A DNA stretch of 24,390 bases, from IMG/VR virus record IMGVR_UViG_3300029787_004173, positions 9,130 to 33,519 of that record; one strand, given 5' to 3'. The notes beneath the pieces are model-generated. The model was not told the DNA's origin and ran no database searches. It was given only the letters and a program-made list of their open reading frames with translations. The DNA is from a virus. The translations under genes and the position numbers were made by a program. Below, piece by piece: positions 9,277 through 16,440 of the stretch; within the stretch, counting starts at the first letter, position 1, and every line of letters begins with the position of its first letter.

Positions 9277-9690
9277 TTAGCTTTCTTTATTATTAATATT
9301 TTTCTTAAATAATACTTCAAGATACTTTCGAGCATCTTTTACGGAAGAAATATATCCCATTTTAGGAGAAGGTTTCATATATCCAGTAGAACTATAAATT
9401 TCTACATCTTCATCAGAAATAAAATCATTATATATTTGAATTAATCTATCATCTGTAGTTTCAGTCATAGTAATTATCTTATCAGGTTTTATCATAAAAA
9501 AATCTTCTTCAGATAATTCAATCCACGGTTTAACTTTAATATGAGATCCATAAGTATCACTATACATCATCATAGTAATAGGATTCTGTAATATTATAAT
9601 AGGATAATCGCCACTATCATCCACAGATATAAGAGAAAATATTTCTTCTCCTGATACTAATTTTAGTATACTGTAAAATTCATCTCCCAT
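9277..9690 (-). CDS. Conserved cyanophage-type protein (137 aa)
   Basis: A protein of unknown function. The N-terminal half is beta-rich, with ILKLVSGEEIFSLISVDD (8-25) and IIILQNPITMMM (31-42), a pattern that could form an Sm-like barrel; this fold suggestion is only an inference. It continues through VKPWIELSEEDFFMIKPDKI and ends with GYISSVKDARKYLEVLFKK. The order of segments resembles a conserved hypothetical protein I recall between uvsW and gp55 in T4-like cyanophages. Its ATG shares one base with the uvsW stop (TAATG). The end of the gene is followed by a 111-base promoter region. Confidence 0.8.
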   Translation of the reverse strand: MGDEFYSILKLVSGEEIFSLISVDDSGDYPIIILQNPITMMMYSDTYGSHIKVKPWIELSEEDFFMIKPDKIITMTETTDDRLIQIYNDFISDEDVEIYSSTGYMKPSPKMGYISSVKDARKYLEVLFKKNINNKES

Positions 9691-11156
9691 TAGTTTTTAA
9701 TCGGTATGTTGACTATATCATAATTAAAATTTTCTTCATTGTAAACTTTAATTCTTTCTATTAGATGATTTAAAGTATAATTTCTTTTAGATTTATAACT
9801 AATATCATCAGCAATATCATATAAAGTTGCTCTAGTTTTTTGATTACCTTTTCTAAGTACCCTCCCTATTGATTGTAAATTTCTAATTCTAGACTTAGAC
9901 GGAGAAGCAAAAATGACGTTGTGAAGGTTTTTAATATTAATACCTGTGGAGAATGTTCCATAAGACGCTACAATGATTGCATTTTTTTCTTTTTCAGTAA
10001 TTTCACGAACTTTTTCTCTTTCTTCAGCATCTACTCCACCATGGATAAAGAAAACTTTTCGATTTTCAATAATGTTATTATTATTTATTAATTCATATAA
10101 TGGTTCACCATGCCCTTCCACTCTGGCATAAAGTATAAGAGTATTACCTTTTAAATCAAGAGCAAGATTTTTAATAAAGTTATTTCGACGATGATGACCA
10201 ATTATATACTGAACTTCTTCTTCAAAGTTTTCAAATTTATTTGGTGGGTGTTTCAATAGAAGTACATTGATATCGAGTTTGGCAAGATGTCCCTTCTTCA
10301 TTAACTCGTCAGTTTTAATTATTTTATAGGAAGGTCCGAACAATCCCTCAAGTACCCACTTATGTGTTTGCGTTCCATCAAGAGTTCCTGTAAATCCGTA
10401 ACGATACTTAGCATCTGATAGTTTAGTCATTATAGATATAAGTGACTTTGATTTAAATTGGTGAGCTTCGTCTCCAACTACAACAGAAAATCTCTCAAAA
10501 TATTGTCGGGGAAGTTTGTAGATTGATTGCCAAGTCGTAATTATGACCTGAGAATCTGTTTCTCTTTCTTTTCCAGCGTATATCTTGTGACAAAATGAAC
10601 CAACATCCCATCCATAATCCGCAAAATCTTTATACATCTGTTCTACTAAAGATGTCGTCGGAACTACTATCAGAATACTTAGTTTTTTTTCAACGTAATA
10701 TCTCACAATCCCGTATATCATCAGCGACTTTCCTGAAGCAGTTGGAGATATCAATAACCTACGATTGTATTTTAAGGCATCGTGTACTCCCTCTATTTGA
10801 TAATCTCTAGGTTTATGCCTAGAAATAGCTGTCATATAATCTTTAACACCTTCTTTTGATATATTATCATTGACTTCAAAAGGAGTTCCATAATATTTGT
10901 TTTCTAAAAATTCATAAGTATATTCATGATCTTTACAGAATTGAACTACTCTATCTAATAATCCAACATATATTTCTTTAGTATTAACATTAAAAAGTCT
11001 TATTTTACCATCCCAAAATTTCTTTTTATATGCAGGTGAAAATTTTGCACCAGGAACCTCAAAGGTAAACTGATCCGACAACTCATAATATACATGTTCC
11101 TCTGAAGATATCTGAAGATTTACTTCATTCTTCTTCGATATAACCAAATGTGACAT
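9690..11156 (-). CDS. uvsW: UvsW recombination DNA helicase
   Basis: A 488-residue superfamily 2 helicase. An N-terminal ~100-residue domain precedes the RecA-like core. Visible motifs are the Q-like RDYQ (117-120), Walker A SPTASGKS (137-144), DEAH (229-232), motif III FTGTLD (255-260) and motif VI QSIGRVLRKG (428-437). In T4, UvsW unwinds branched intermediates and R-loops, and so helps switch from origin-dependent to recombination-dependent replication. The length is near that of T4 UvsW. It follows uvsY by 42 bases with no strong promoter that I can confirm. Confidence 0.96.
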   Translation of the reverse strand: MSHLVISKKNEVNLQISSEEHVYYELSDQFTFEVPGAKFSPAYKKKFWDGKIRLFNVNTKEIYVGLLDRVVQFCKDHEYTYEFLENKYYGTPFEVNDNISKEGVKDYMTAISRHKPRDYQIEGVHDALKYNRRLLISPTASGKSLMIYGIVRYYVEKKLSILIVVPTTSLVEQMYKDFADYGWDVGSFCHKIYAGKERETDSQVIITTWQSIYKLPRQYFERFSVVVGDEAHQFKSKSLISIMTKLSDAKYRYGFTGTLDGTQTHKWVLEGLFGPSYKIIKTDELMKKGHLAKLDINVLLLKHPPNKFENFEEEVQYIIGHHRRNNFIKNLALDLKGNTLILYARVEGHGEPLYELINNNNIIENRKVFFIHGGVDAEEREKVREITEKEKNAIIVASYGTFSTGINIKNLHNVIFASPSKSRIRNLQSIGRVLRKGNQKTRATLYDIADDISYKSKRNYTLNHLIERIKVYNEENFNYDIVNIPIKN

Positions 11157-11198
11157 AACATAATGTTCATTTGGAAATATTTAGTAGCCTTTGTCAAG

Positions 11199-11627
11199 CT
11201 ACATACCTGCTTGGAATCTATTCCATTCTATTGCATTTTTAATCTGAAATGTCCTATTAGAAACATTTTTAATTATTTCTTCAAGAAATTTTAATGTAGT
11301 ATCATAATATCTTATTTTGAGATCTAACTGTGTTAGTTTCTCATCTGCCTCTAGATGCCTTTGTATTGCATCTTTCTCTCTAACCTTATACGGAAATGGT
11401 TCTTCAGCATATACCTCAGGTTCTGCCTTTCCTGTATAGTAATTATACCTTTCCAGTTTTACTCTGTTATATGAGTCTCTTGCTTTTTCACGCAATAAAG
11501 TAATCGTATTATAGACAGTATAATACTTGGAATGTAATTGAGGAATTTTTAGTGATTCATCATGTAGGTTATCAGGATCAATGACAGCATCACGTTGCCA
11601 CATTTCCTGAATTTTGTCAAGATTCAT
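11199..11627 (-). CDS. uvsY: UvsY recombination mediator protein
   Basis: A 142-residue helical, charged protein matching T4 UvsY (137 aa) in length and in several positions: an N-terminal LDKIQEMWQRDAVID, a central YNYYTGKAEPE (residues 61-71) and the C-terminal NRTFQIKNAIEWNRFQAG, compared with the SRGFAIKHI...FEAG end I recall for T4 UvsY. UvsY loads the UvsX recombinase on gp32-coated single-stranded DNA. Its ATG overlaps the stop of the gp3-like gene by 4 bases. The neighbour uvsW supports the assignment. Confidence 0.88.
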   Translation of the reverse strand: MNLDKIQEMWQRDAVIDPDNLHDESLKIPQLHSKYYTVYNTITLLREKARDSYNRVKLERYNYYTGKAEPEVYAEEPFPYKVREKDAIQRHLEADEKLTQLDLKIRYYDTTLKFLEEIIKNVSNRTFQIKNAIEWNRFQAGM

Positions 11628-12178
11628 AAAGGAGTTCTTCCGTCTGGTTTAACTATATTATACACAGTATACTTGAAAACTACCTCTGCTGTAAAGTAGT
11701 TAACATCGGTATCTGATGCTTCGAAATCTAATGAAGTTAATCCAATAGGAAATAAATCACTAAATTTTACAATAGCAGTGTCTCTATAATTACTATTCAA
11801 TATATGTAAAGATCCATCACTATATGCCTCTTCACTATCTCTTATTCCTTGAGTGTTAGTTGTTAAATCTTTATATTCTTTTGTAGTTTCTGGATATCCT
11901 AATCCTCTCATCCAATTATGGATTTTCATATAATTCTCAAGTTCTTCATCAACTAAAAATCTTAATGCAAAATCACCATATTGTAACTTATCACCAGGAA
12001 CATCAACATCTTTTAAATAACTTGGTTGTATAGCAGTTCCCAATATAATTTCAGGTATTCTAACAGAATTGGAAAAAAAAGTTACTTTAGGTTCTTTTGC
12101 TAAAGTAAATTTAAATCCAATAGGTGATAGAAAATTCCTATTTTGTATTTGGTTTTCAAATGCACCTCTAGTTGCCAT
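11624..12178 (-). CDS. 3: gp3-like tail completion and sheath stabiliser protein
   Basis: A 184-residue protein close in length to T4 gp3 (176 aa). The start NRNFLSPIGFKFTLAKEP and the phrase VPGDKLQYGDFALRFLVDEE fit a tube-like beta fold shared by gp3, gp19 and gp54. T4 gp3 caps the tail tube and helps end tail length. The location between gp23 and uvsY/uvsW is where cyanophage gp3 is usually annotated. Identification is by pattern and position from memory; a related tail-tube terminator is the main alternative. Confidence 0.75.
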   Translation of the reverse strand: MATRGAFENQIQNRNFLSPIGFKFTLAKEPKVTFFSNSVRIPEIILGTAIQPSYLKDVDVPGDKLQYGDFALRFLVDEELENYMKIHNWMRGLGYPETTKEYKDLTTNTQGIRDSEEAYSDGSLHILNSNYRDTAIVKFSDLFPIGLTSLDFEASDTDVNYFTAEVVFKYTVYNIVKPDGRTPL

Positions 12179-12180
12179 TA

Positions 12181-12453
12181 TTAACCTCCGTTACCTCCTC
12201 CACCATTTCCACCACCGTTGCCACCACCGTTTCCATTACCACCATTACCATTGCCGTTTCCACCATTTCCATTTCCATTACCATTTTTCTTACCATTTTC
12301 ACCACTATTATCATCTGGTTCAACAAATCCTCCTCTACCTACATGGTGTCCGTAAGGAATTTTTTTGCATTTTTTATCAGTATAGCAATAATATTTGCCA
12401 GGTGGACACCTCTTAGTAGCTGCCTCTTCAATAAATTTATCAAAATCTTTCAT
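12181..12453 (-). CDS. Gly/Asn-rich small protein
   Basis: A 90-residue protein with two parts. The N-terminal 47 residues contain CPPGKYYCYTDKKC (16-29), a compact three-Cys pattern, then HHVGRGG. The C-terminal ~37 residues are almost only Gly and Asn (repeats of GNGNGG and GGNGGG). The pattern resembles small cyanophage proteins with a Cys-rich head and Gly-rich tail that I recall as hypothetical; a virion surface or adhesion role is a guess. The ATG shares one base with the preceding stop (TAATG). The repeat length probably varies between relatives by slippage. Confidence 0.75.
   Translation of the reverse strand: MKDFDKFIEEAATKRCPPGKYYCYTDKKCKKIPYGHHVGRGGFVEPDDNSGENGKKNGNGNGNGGNGNGNGGNGNGGGNGGGNGGGGNGG
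12184..12290. repeat. Low-complexity coding repeat (GGN/AAY-type)
   Basis: Degenerate short repeats of CCACC, CCATTACC and CCGTTTCC (plus strand) encode the Gly/Asn-rich tail of the 90-aa protein. Unit boundaries vary. Confidence 0.7.
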
Positions 12454-12614
12454 TAGTCGTTAAGAATTTGTTCGTACCATTGCTCACTCATACCCATAAT
12501 AATATTACCAGCCATATCAGTATTTTCAGCATATCCTTCACGAATTAAATAATCAGTAATCTTTTTCGTGCGTTCATGTGCTTCCTTTAATTGTTTAGGA
12601 GTAAAGTCTTTCAT
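12453..12614 (-). CDS. Small conserved cyanophage-type protein (53 aa)
   Basis: A 53-residue protein of unknown function beginning MKDFTPKQLKEAHERTKKIT and ending MSEQWYEQILND. The pattern, with a GYAENTDMAGNIIMGM middle, is like small conserved cyanophage proteins. I chose the internal ATG at 12614 instead of the longer in-frame ATG at 12662 because the longer form would read through the terminator hairpin that follows gp23. Confidence 0.7.
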   Translation of the reverse strand: MKDFTPKQLKEAHERTKKITDYLIREGYAENTDMAGNIIMGMSEQWYEQILND

Positions 12615-12643
12615 GGTAATACTACTTTTATTTGTATTTAGAC

Positions 12644-12672
12644 AAAAAAAGAGACCCGTCAAGGGTCTCTTT
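12644..12672 (-). terminator. Rho-independent terminator after gp23
   Basis: A perfect 10-bp stem AAAGAGACCC/GGGTCTCTTT with a 5-base loop, continued on the minus strand by a run of T (stem plus tract TTTTTTT). It lies 22 bases past the gp23 stop and is the strongest terminator in the window. Confidence 0.92.
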
Positions 12673-12694
12673 GAAAAGATATGTAATATCTGAA

Positions 12695-14059
12695 TTACAT
12701 GAGGTTTGTAACCTTAACACGACGATAGTACTTATTGCTATTACGTGCAATAATACCAGGATCATCGAGAGAAGCACCACGGGCGAAGGGATTAGCAACG
12801 ATTCCGTAACGAGTCTTAAACCCGATTTTTGGTTGGAAGGTGTTCTCACCAACTGCACGAACCATCTGTAATGGAACGTAAGGGCAGTAGAACAGTCCTG
12901 CGTCATAAGGTGAAGAACCTTTATAACCTGCAACGTAGTACTGATTAGCAGCAACGTTTGCAGCATAAGGATCGATGTATACTCTATACTTACCTTGAAG
13001 TACACCAGCAAATGTATTGCCTGTGTCATCAACGTTAAGATTAGCATTAAGTGCTGGAGTGTAATCTAATACACCTGCCATTGTTAGGGCACTAGCAACG
13101 TCTGCAGAACAGAGGATCATATTACCCTTTCCACGACGAGTTTGCTGTGCGATTGCGTTAGCGTCTCTTTCGATCTGGAAAATAAGTCCCTTGAACTTTT
13201 CAACTGACCATCTACCATTTGAGTCGATGTCTAAGTCGAATGTACCACCTGTAGCAACGTTTGCCTGAGCACCAGGAACAGCAACGTTATAGATTGTTCT
13301 AATAACTTCTCTGTTGATTTCAGCAAGAATCTCAGTAGAAAGAATGTTGGCAAGTTCTGCCTCTGCATTCAATCCGTGGATTGCTTTCAAGTCTTGAGCA
13401 AGCTCTAATGAGTACTCAGCTTTTAGGGCACGTGACTTTGCAGTAACGGTGACTTTCTCGATTGAGAATGCCATTTCGTTGAACTGGTTGTCAGTTGCAT
13501 CTCCAAGTGCTTCAGAGTTTGCAGTTGTCATACCCTGACCTACGTTGTAGGTAGTAGCATCAGCAGTAGCAGGGAATGTTCCGTCAAGTGCACCTGGGTT
13601 AGTACCCTGTTGGTTAGTTGTACCTAAACCAACTGCTGCTTGAGTCATTCCAGCAGTCTTATTGAATCCTGCTGACTGACCAGAGAATGCAGTATCTGCT
13701 TCGTTGTAGAATGCTTCCTCTCCACTTTGTGTGGCATAACGAGAACGCATTGCAAAGATTAGTCCAGTAGGACCATTCATTGGTTGAACACCAGCTAGGT
13801 CATAAGCGACCAAGTTTGGCATTGCTCTTCTGATCAGACTGATAAGTACTGGATCGAAGTTTGATATCCCTGAACCTGTTGAGTTTGTAGGGGCTGCTTC
13901 ATTAAGGAACTCTTGTTCCTCTTTTAAAATTTTTTCTTGATTCTCCAGAAGAACTGCGGTAACCATTCTCTTATGAGAATCTGTTATTTTCTCTTGACCA
14001 TCATGGTCTAGAATTGGTGCCCACTTCTCCTGCAGATGTTCAGCATTGAACGCTTGCAT
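12695..14059 (-). CDS. 23: gp23 major capsid protein
   Basis: A 454-residue major capsid precursor. Recognisable pieces are SNFDPVLISLIRRAMPNLVAYDLAGVQPMNGPTGLIFAMRSRY split over residues 66-108, the AKSRALKAEYSLELAQDLKAIHGL motif of gp23 and a C-terminal RRVKVTNLM. It assembles the prohead lattice around the gp22 core. The N-terminal helix-rich propeptide ends with LNE|A at residues 52-55, which fits the [L/I]xE consensus cut by gp21, leaving a mature protein of about 400 residues; this cleavage is inferred. A ribosome binding site AAAGG lies about 8 bases before the ATG. Confidence 0.98.
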   Translation of the reverse strand: MQAFNAEHLQEKWAPILDHDGQEKITDSHKRMVTAVLLENQEKILKEEQEFLNEAAPTNSTGSGISNFDPVLISLIRRAMPNLVAYDLAGVQPMNGPTGLIFAMRSRYATQSGEEAFYNEADTAFSGQSAGFNKTAGMTQAAVGLGTTNQQGTNPGALDGTFPATADATTYNVGQGMTTANSEALGDATDNQFNEMAFSIEKVTVTAKSRALKAEYSLELAQDLKAIHGLNAEAELANILSTEILAEINREVIRTIYNVAVPGAQANVATGGTFDLDIDSNGRWSVEKFKGLIFQIERDANAIAQQTRRGKGNMILCSADVASALTMAGVLDYTPALNANLNVDDTGNTFAGVLQGKYRVYIDPYAANVAANQYYVAGYKGSSPYDAGLFYCPYVPLQMVRAVGENTFQPKIGFKTRYGIVANPFARGASLDDPGIIARNSNKYYRRVKVTNLM

Positions 14060-14106
14060 TTGATTTACCTTTTAAATTTAGTAAGTTTGATCTTGTAATT
14101 TTAAAA

Positions 14107-15261
14107 TCACTTTTTCGAAACTCTACCCAGAGTCTGAAGATAAGTTTCCATCAAGCCAGACGGTGCTGCTTGAGGTGCCTCGGTACCTTCAGAAAGATTT
14201 TCTGAATGGTTTCTAGGAGTGCCAGGATTAGCTGGGAAATATGATTCCCTCAGTGTACCAAGCTTCTCACGGTATGTTTCTTCACTATCAAACTCAACAT
14301 TTTCGGCAAGAGAAGCAAGTTTTTCCTTTTGGGAAACTGCAAGACCTTCTGATACATCCGCTAGGATTACATCAGCAGTCGATTCTGATAACCTTTTTGT
14401 TAGAGCAACATTTTTGTTTATTTGCTCGTTGAGTTTATCTTCCATTTCATCAAGTTTTTCTACCATACTATTAAGTACATCATATTTTTCTTCAGGGATT
14501 GTTACATAATGATCTTCAAAAAGACTCTTCATTCCAGTTAGGAATGATTCTGTCATTTCTGTTTTAAGTCCGTGCTCAACTGCGAGTTGATTTTCTTCCA
14601 ACCACTCTTGAGCAACATATTCTAGATAAGCATCAGATCTATCTTCAATTTCTTCTTTGATAGATGCAACCTCTTCGGTTAATGCTTTTTCAAATTCTTT
14701 TGAAAGTTCTTCTTTCAATTCTGAAACCTTAGACTTAATTGCGGCTTCAAAAATTGTACGTGCTTTATCTTGAAACTCTTCAGAAAGATCTTCTCCTTCA
14801 AGAAGTGCCTTAATGTCTTCTTCAACATCAATCTGTTCTTCAGCAACAATTTCTTCGTCAGTGGTTTCTTCTTCAGCAACTACTTCTTCAGATGAAGTTT
14901 CTTCTTCAGACACTACTTCATCTGTAGTTACTTCATCCTCGGCAACAATTTCTTGATCGTCTTTCACTTCTGGTTCGTCTCCCTGCTTAAGGGTTCCAGG
15001 AGTTGCATTTCCACTAGGAGTTGCTTGATCTCCAGGTGTTGCTTTTGCATTAACAACATCTCTGACTTGCTTGAGCGTTTTACCTGGTGTTGCCAACTTG
15101 TTAGAGTTGTCATCGGGTTTGGAATTTTGGGGTGTAGGTCCACCTAAATCCTCATAAGTTGCAGGTGTTCCACCTGTTGTCAACTTAGGCATCGGATCAC
15201 CAGGTGCAGCATTTTTAGTTACTACGTTTTCCATTTCTTGTAAATTGTTACCAACGGACAT
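14107..15261 (-). CDS. 22: gp22 prohead core scaffold protein
   Basis: A 384-residue acidic, mostly helical protein. The first ~95 residues are Pro/Thr/Gly-rich with several ATPG repeats, followed by a Glu-rich repeat zone (about 100-145) and a long coiled coil (150-320). This is typical of a scaffold core that is degraded by gp21 during head maturation. It is longer than T4 gp22 (269 aa by memory), mainly due to the N-terminal low-complexity part. The place between gp21 and gp23 fixes the identity. A late promoter box lies 30 bases upstream of the ATG. Confidence 0.9.
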   Translation of the reverse strand: MSVGNNLQEMENVVTKNAAPGDPMPKLTTGGTPATYEDLGGPTPQNSKPDDNSNKLATPGKTLKQVRDVVNAKATPGDQATPSGNATPGTLKQGDEPEVKDDQEIVAEDEVTTDEVVSEEETSSEEVVAEEETTDEEIVAEEQIDVEEDIKALLEGEDLSEEFQDKARTIFEAAIKSKVSELKEELSKEFEKALTEEVASIKEEIEDRSDAYLEYVAQEWLEENQLAVEHGLKTEMTESFLTGMKSLFEDHYVTIPEEKYDVLNSMVEKLDEMEDKLNEQINKNVALTKRLSESTADVILADVSEGLAVSQKEKLASLAENVEFDSEETYREKLGTLRESYFPANPGTPRNHSENLSEGTEAPQAAPSGLMETYLQTLGRVSKK

Positions 15262-15291
15262 TTTTAGATATTTTATAATTTAATCTGTATT

Positions 15292-15299
15292 TATTTATA
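15292..15299 (-). promoter_or_regulatory. T4-type late promoter box for gp22-gp23
   Basis: Exact TATAAATA on the minus strand, 30 bases upstream of the gp22 ATG and between gp21 and gp22. A separate late promoter here would boost scaffold and capsid expression. Confidence 0.75.
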
Positions 15300-15303
15300 G
15301 AAC

Positions 15304-15954
15304 TTAAAGATTAGAGAGAAAATCGTTGAATAGATTCAACTTATGTTCTTCTAATTTTCTTTGGTCTACAAGAGTATTAATTCTCTTTTGTGTGTTTTGT
15401 GCGAGTTGTTCACGAAGAATTCCTCCTTCCCAAATCCACTCTTTTCCTTCCATGATTCCAGATACAAATGCATCAGGAGCAGAAGGATCGGCAACGATAT
15501 CAGCAGCAGTTGCTAACATGAAATCTTCACCTACAACTTTGCAACCATTACTACCTTCTTTTAATGACCCAACACCACGAGAAGAAACTCCTAGTGTTAC
15601 ACCTTCTGCGATAAGAGATTTTGCAATCTTACCCATAGGGGTTTCAAGAAGTTGTGCCTTACCAATAAAATTATTACCTTCCTGTTTAAGTGAAGTAATC
15701 TTATGTGATACACGATCAAGATTTACAGTTGGACCATCGGGATGTCCTAACTCACCAACTGCACGTCCTTTTTTTACAAAAGACTCATTGTATCTACCAA
15801 CTTCTTTTGCAAGAGTTGTTACTGGATACATTCTTCCATTACGATTTTTGAGATCTCCTTGTAGGAAAACTCCTTCAATATACATTTTCTTTTTAGCACC
15901 TTTTCCTTCGGTGATAAATTTAACGCTTGAAATTTCTTCGGTAATGAGTTTCAT
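15304..15954 (-). CDS. 21: gp21 prohead core protease
   Basis: A 216-residue serine protease of the T4 prohead maturation type. The catalytic histidine is in GELGHPDGP (H71) and the serine in GVSSRGVG (S124 or S125); GEDFMLATAADIVADPSAPDA (142-162) is the conserved C-terminal block. It is assembled in the prohead core and trims gp22, gp23 and other core proteins at [L/I]xE sites. Length is close to T4 gp21 (212 aa by memory). The start ATG lies 4 bases after the stop of the 91-aa gene. Confidence 0.96.
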   Translation of the reverse strand: MKLITEEISSVKFITEGKGAKKKMYIEGVFLQGDLKNRNGRMYPVTTLAKEVGRYNESFVKKGRAVGELGHPDGPTVNLDRVSHKITSLKQEGNNFIGKAQLLETPMGKIAKSLIAEGVTLGVSSRGVGSLKEGSNGCKVVGEDFMLATAADIVADPSAPDAFVSGIMEGKEWIWEGGILREQLAQNTQKRINTLVDQRKLEEHKLNLFNDFLSNL

Positions 15955-15958
15955 TTTT

Positions 15959-16234
15959 TTAATTTGTAAATCCTACTTTGGCACCTAATACAGCTGCATT
16001 TTCAGCAAGAAGAGCATGTACACTATTTTTTTCAATGTATTCAACTGATTGAGCTGGCATTGTAAAGGAACCAATACCAGCAGCACCTGTGTCTTCTAAA
16101 AGAGTTACTTTATATGCATTAGTTGCATGAGTATTGACAAGACGAACAATTGTAGCACTACCAAAACTACTAGCAGCACCTACTGTTGTTGGTAAAGCTA
16201 CTTCTGCACCTTTTATTAATGTCCTATTTGCCAT
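15959..16234 (-). CDS. Conserved small beta-rich protein between gp20 and gp21
   Basis: A 91-residue protein of unknown function, with few charged residues and alternating beta-like segments: TIVRLVNTHATNAYKVTLLE (28-47), GSFTMPAQSVEYIEKN and a C-terminal GAKVGFTN. It resembles a cyanophage hypothetical protein I recall from this position. It sits in the head-assembly operon, 5 bases after the gp67-like gene and 4 bases before gp21, so a virion or head-assembly role is a reasonable inference. It is not similar to T4 gp68, which occupies the equivalent place in T4. Confidence 0.8.
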   Translation of the reverse strand: MANRTLIKGAEVALPTTVGAASSFGSATIVRLVNTHATNAYKVTLLEDTGAAGIGSFTMPAQSVEYIEKNSVHALLAENAAVLGAKVGFTN

Positions 16235-16239
16235 TATTC

Positions 16240-16407
16240 TTAATCCTCAGATGGTTGTTGTTCAGCATCAGCAAACATAGAAGTCGCTACATTAGGTTTG
16301 AAATTATCAATACCTTGAGCTGCTTTTGTATATAAAACATCTTTAATTTTATCACTGATATCTGCTGCTGCTTCATCAGCAACAATCAAATTGACGATTT
16401 CTTCCAT
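16240..16407 (-). CDS. gp67-like prohead core protein (55 aa)
   Basis: A 55-residue open frame directly after gp20. It starts MEEIVNLIVADEAAADISDK and ends TSMFADAEQQPSED. T4 gp67 is also a short acidic protein encoded between gp20 and gp21, begins with a similar ME-hhxxI helix and has an SxF-like C-terminal end, so gp67 is the likely equivalent. In T4 this is a prohead core component cleaved by gp21. An exact late promoter box lies 25 bases upstream and the next gene starts 5 bases after its stop. Assignment is from position and pattern. Confidence 0.7.
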   Translation of the reverse strand: MEEIVNLIVADEAAADISDKIKDVLYTKAAQGIDNFKPNVATSMFADAEQQPSED

Positions 16408-16432
16408 GAAAATTTAATATAATTCTATTCTT

Positions 16433-16440
16433 TATTTATA
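16433..16440 (-). promoter_or_regulatory. T4-type late promoter box for gp67-like/gp21 group
   Basis: Exact TATAAATA on the minus strand. It overlaps the gp20 stop codon (TAA at 16438-16436) and lies 25 bases upstream of the 55-aa gene. Confidence 0.75.

Noticed and set aside
10081-10095. TATTTATT (late-promoter-like) inside uvsW
   Set aside because: Not an exact match and inside a coding region with no gene start nearby.
11157-11198. TTGACA upstream of uvsW on the minus strand
   Set aside because: No acceptable -10 box at 15-19 bases, so I do not call a promoter.
12172-12456. Plus-strand frame with Ser/Thr/Ile repeats
   Set aside because: It is the antisense reading of the Gly/Asn-rich repeat of the 90-aa gene.
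12615-12662. Longer N-terminus for the 53-aa protein
   Set aside because: It would translate the T-run and half of the terminator hairpin following gp23.
15326-15988. 220-codon open frame on the plus strand
   Set aside because: It lies fully antisense to gp21, a certain gene, and its protein has no recognisable domain; it is a shadow of gp21 codon bias.
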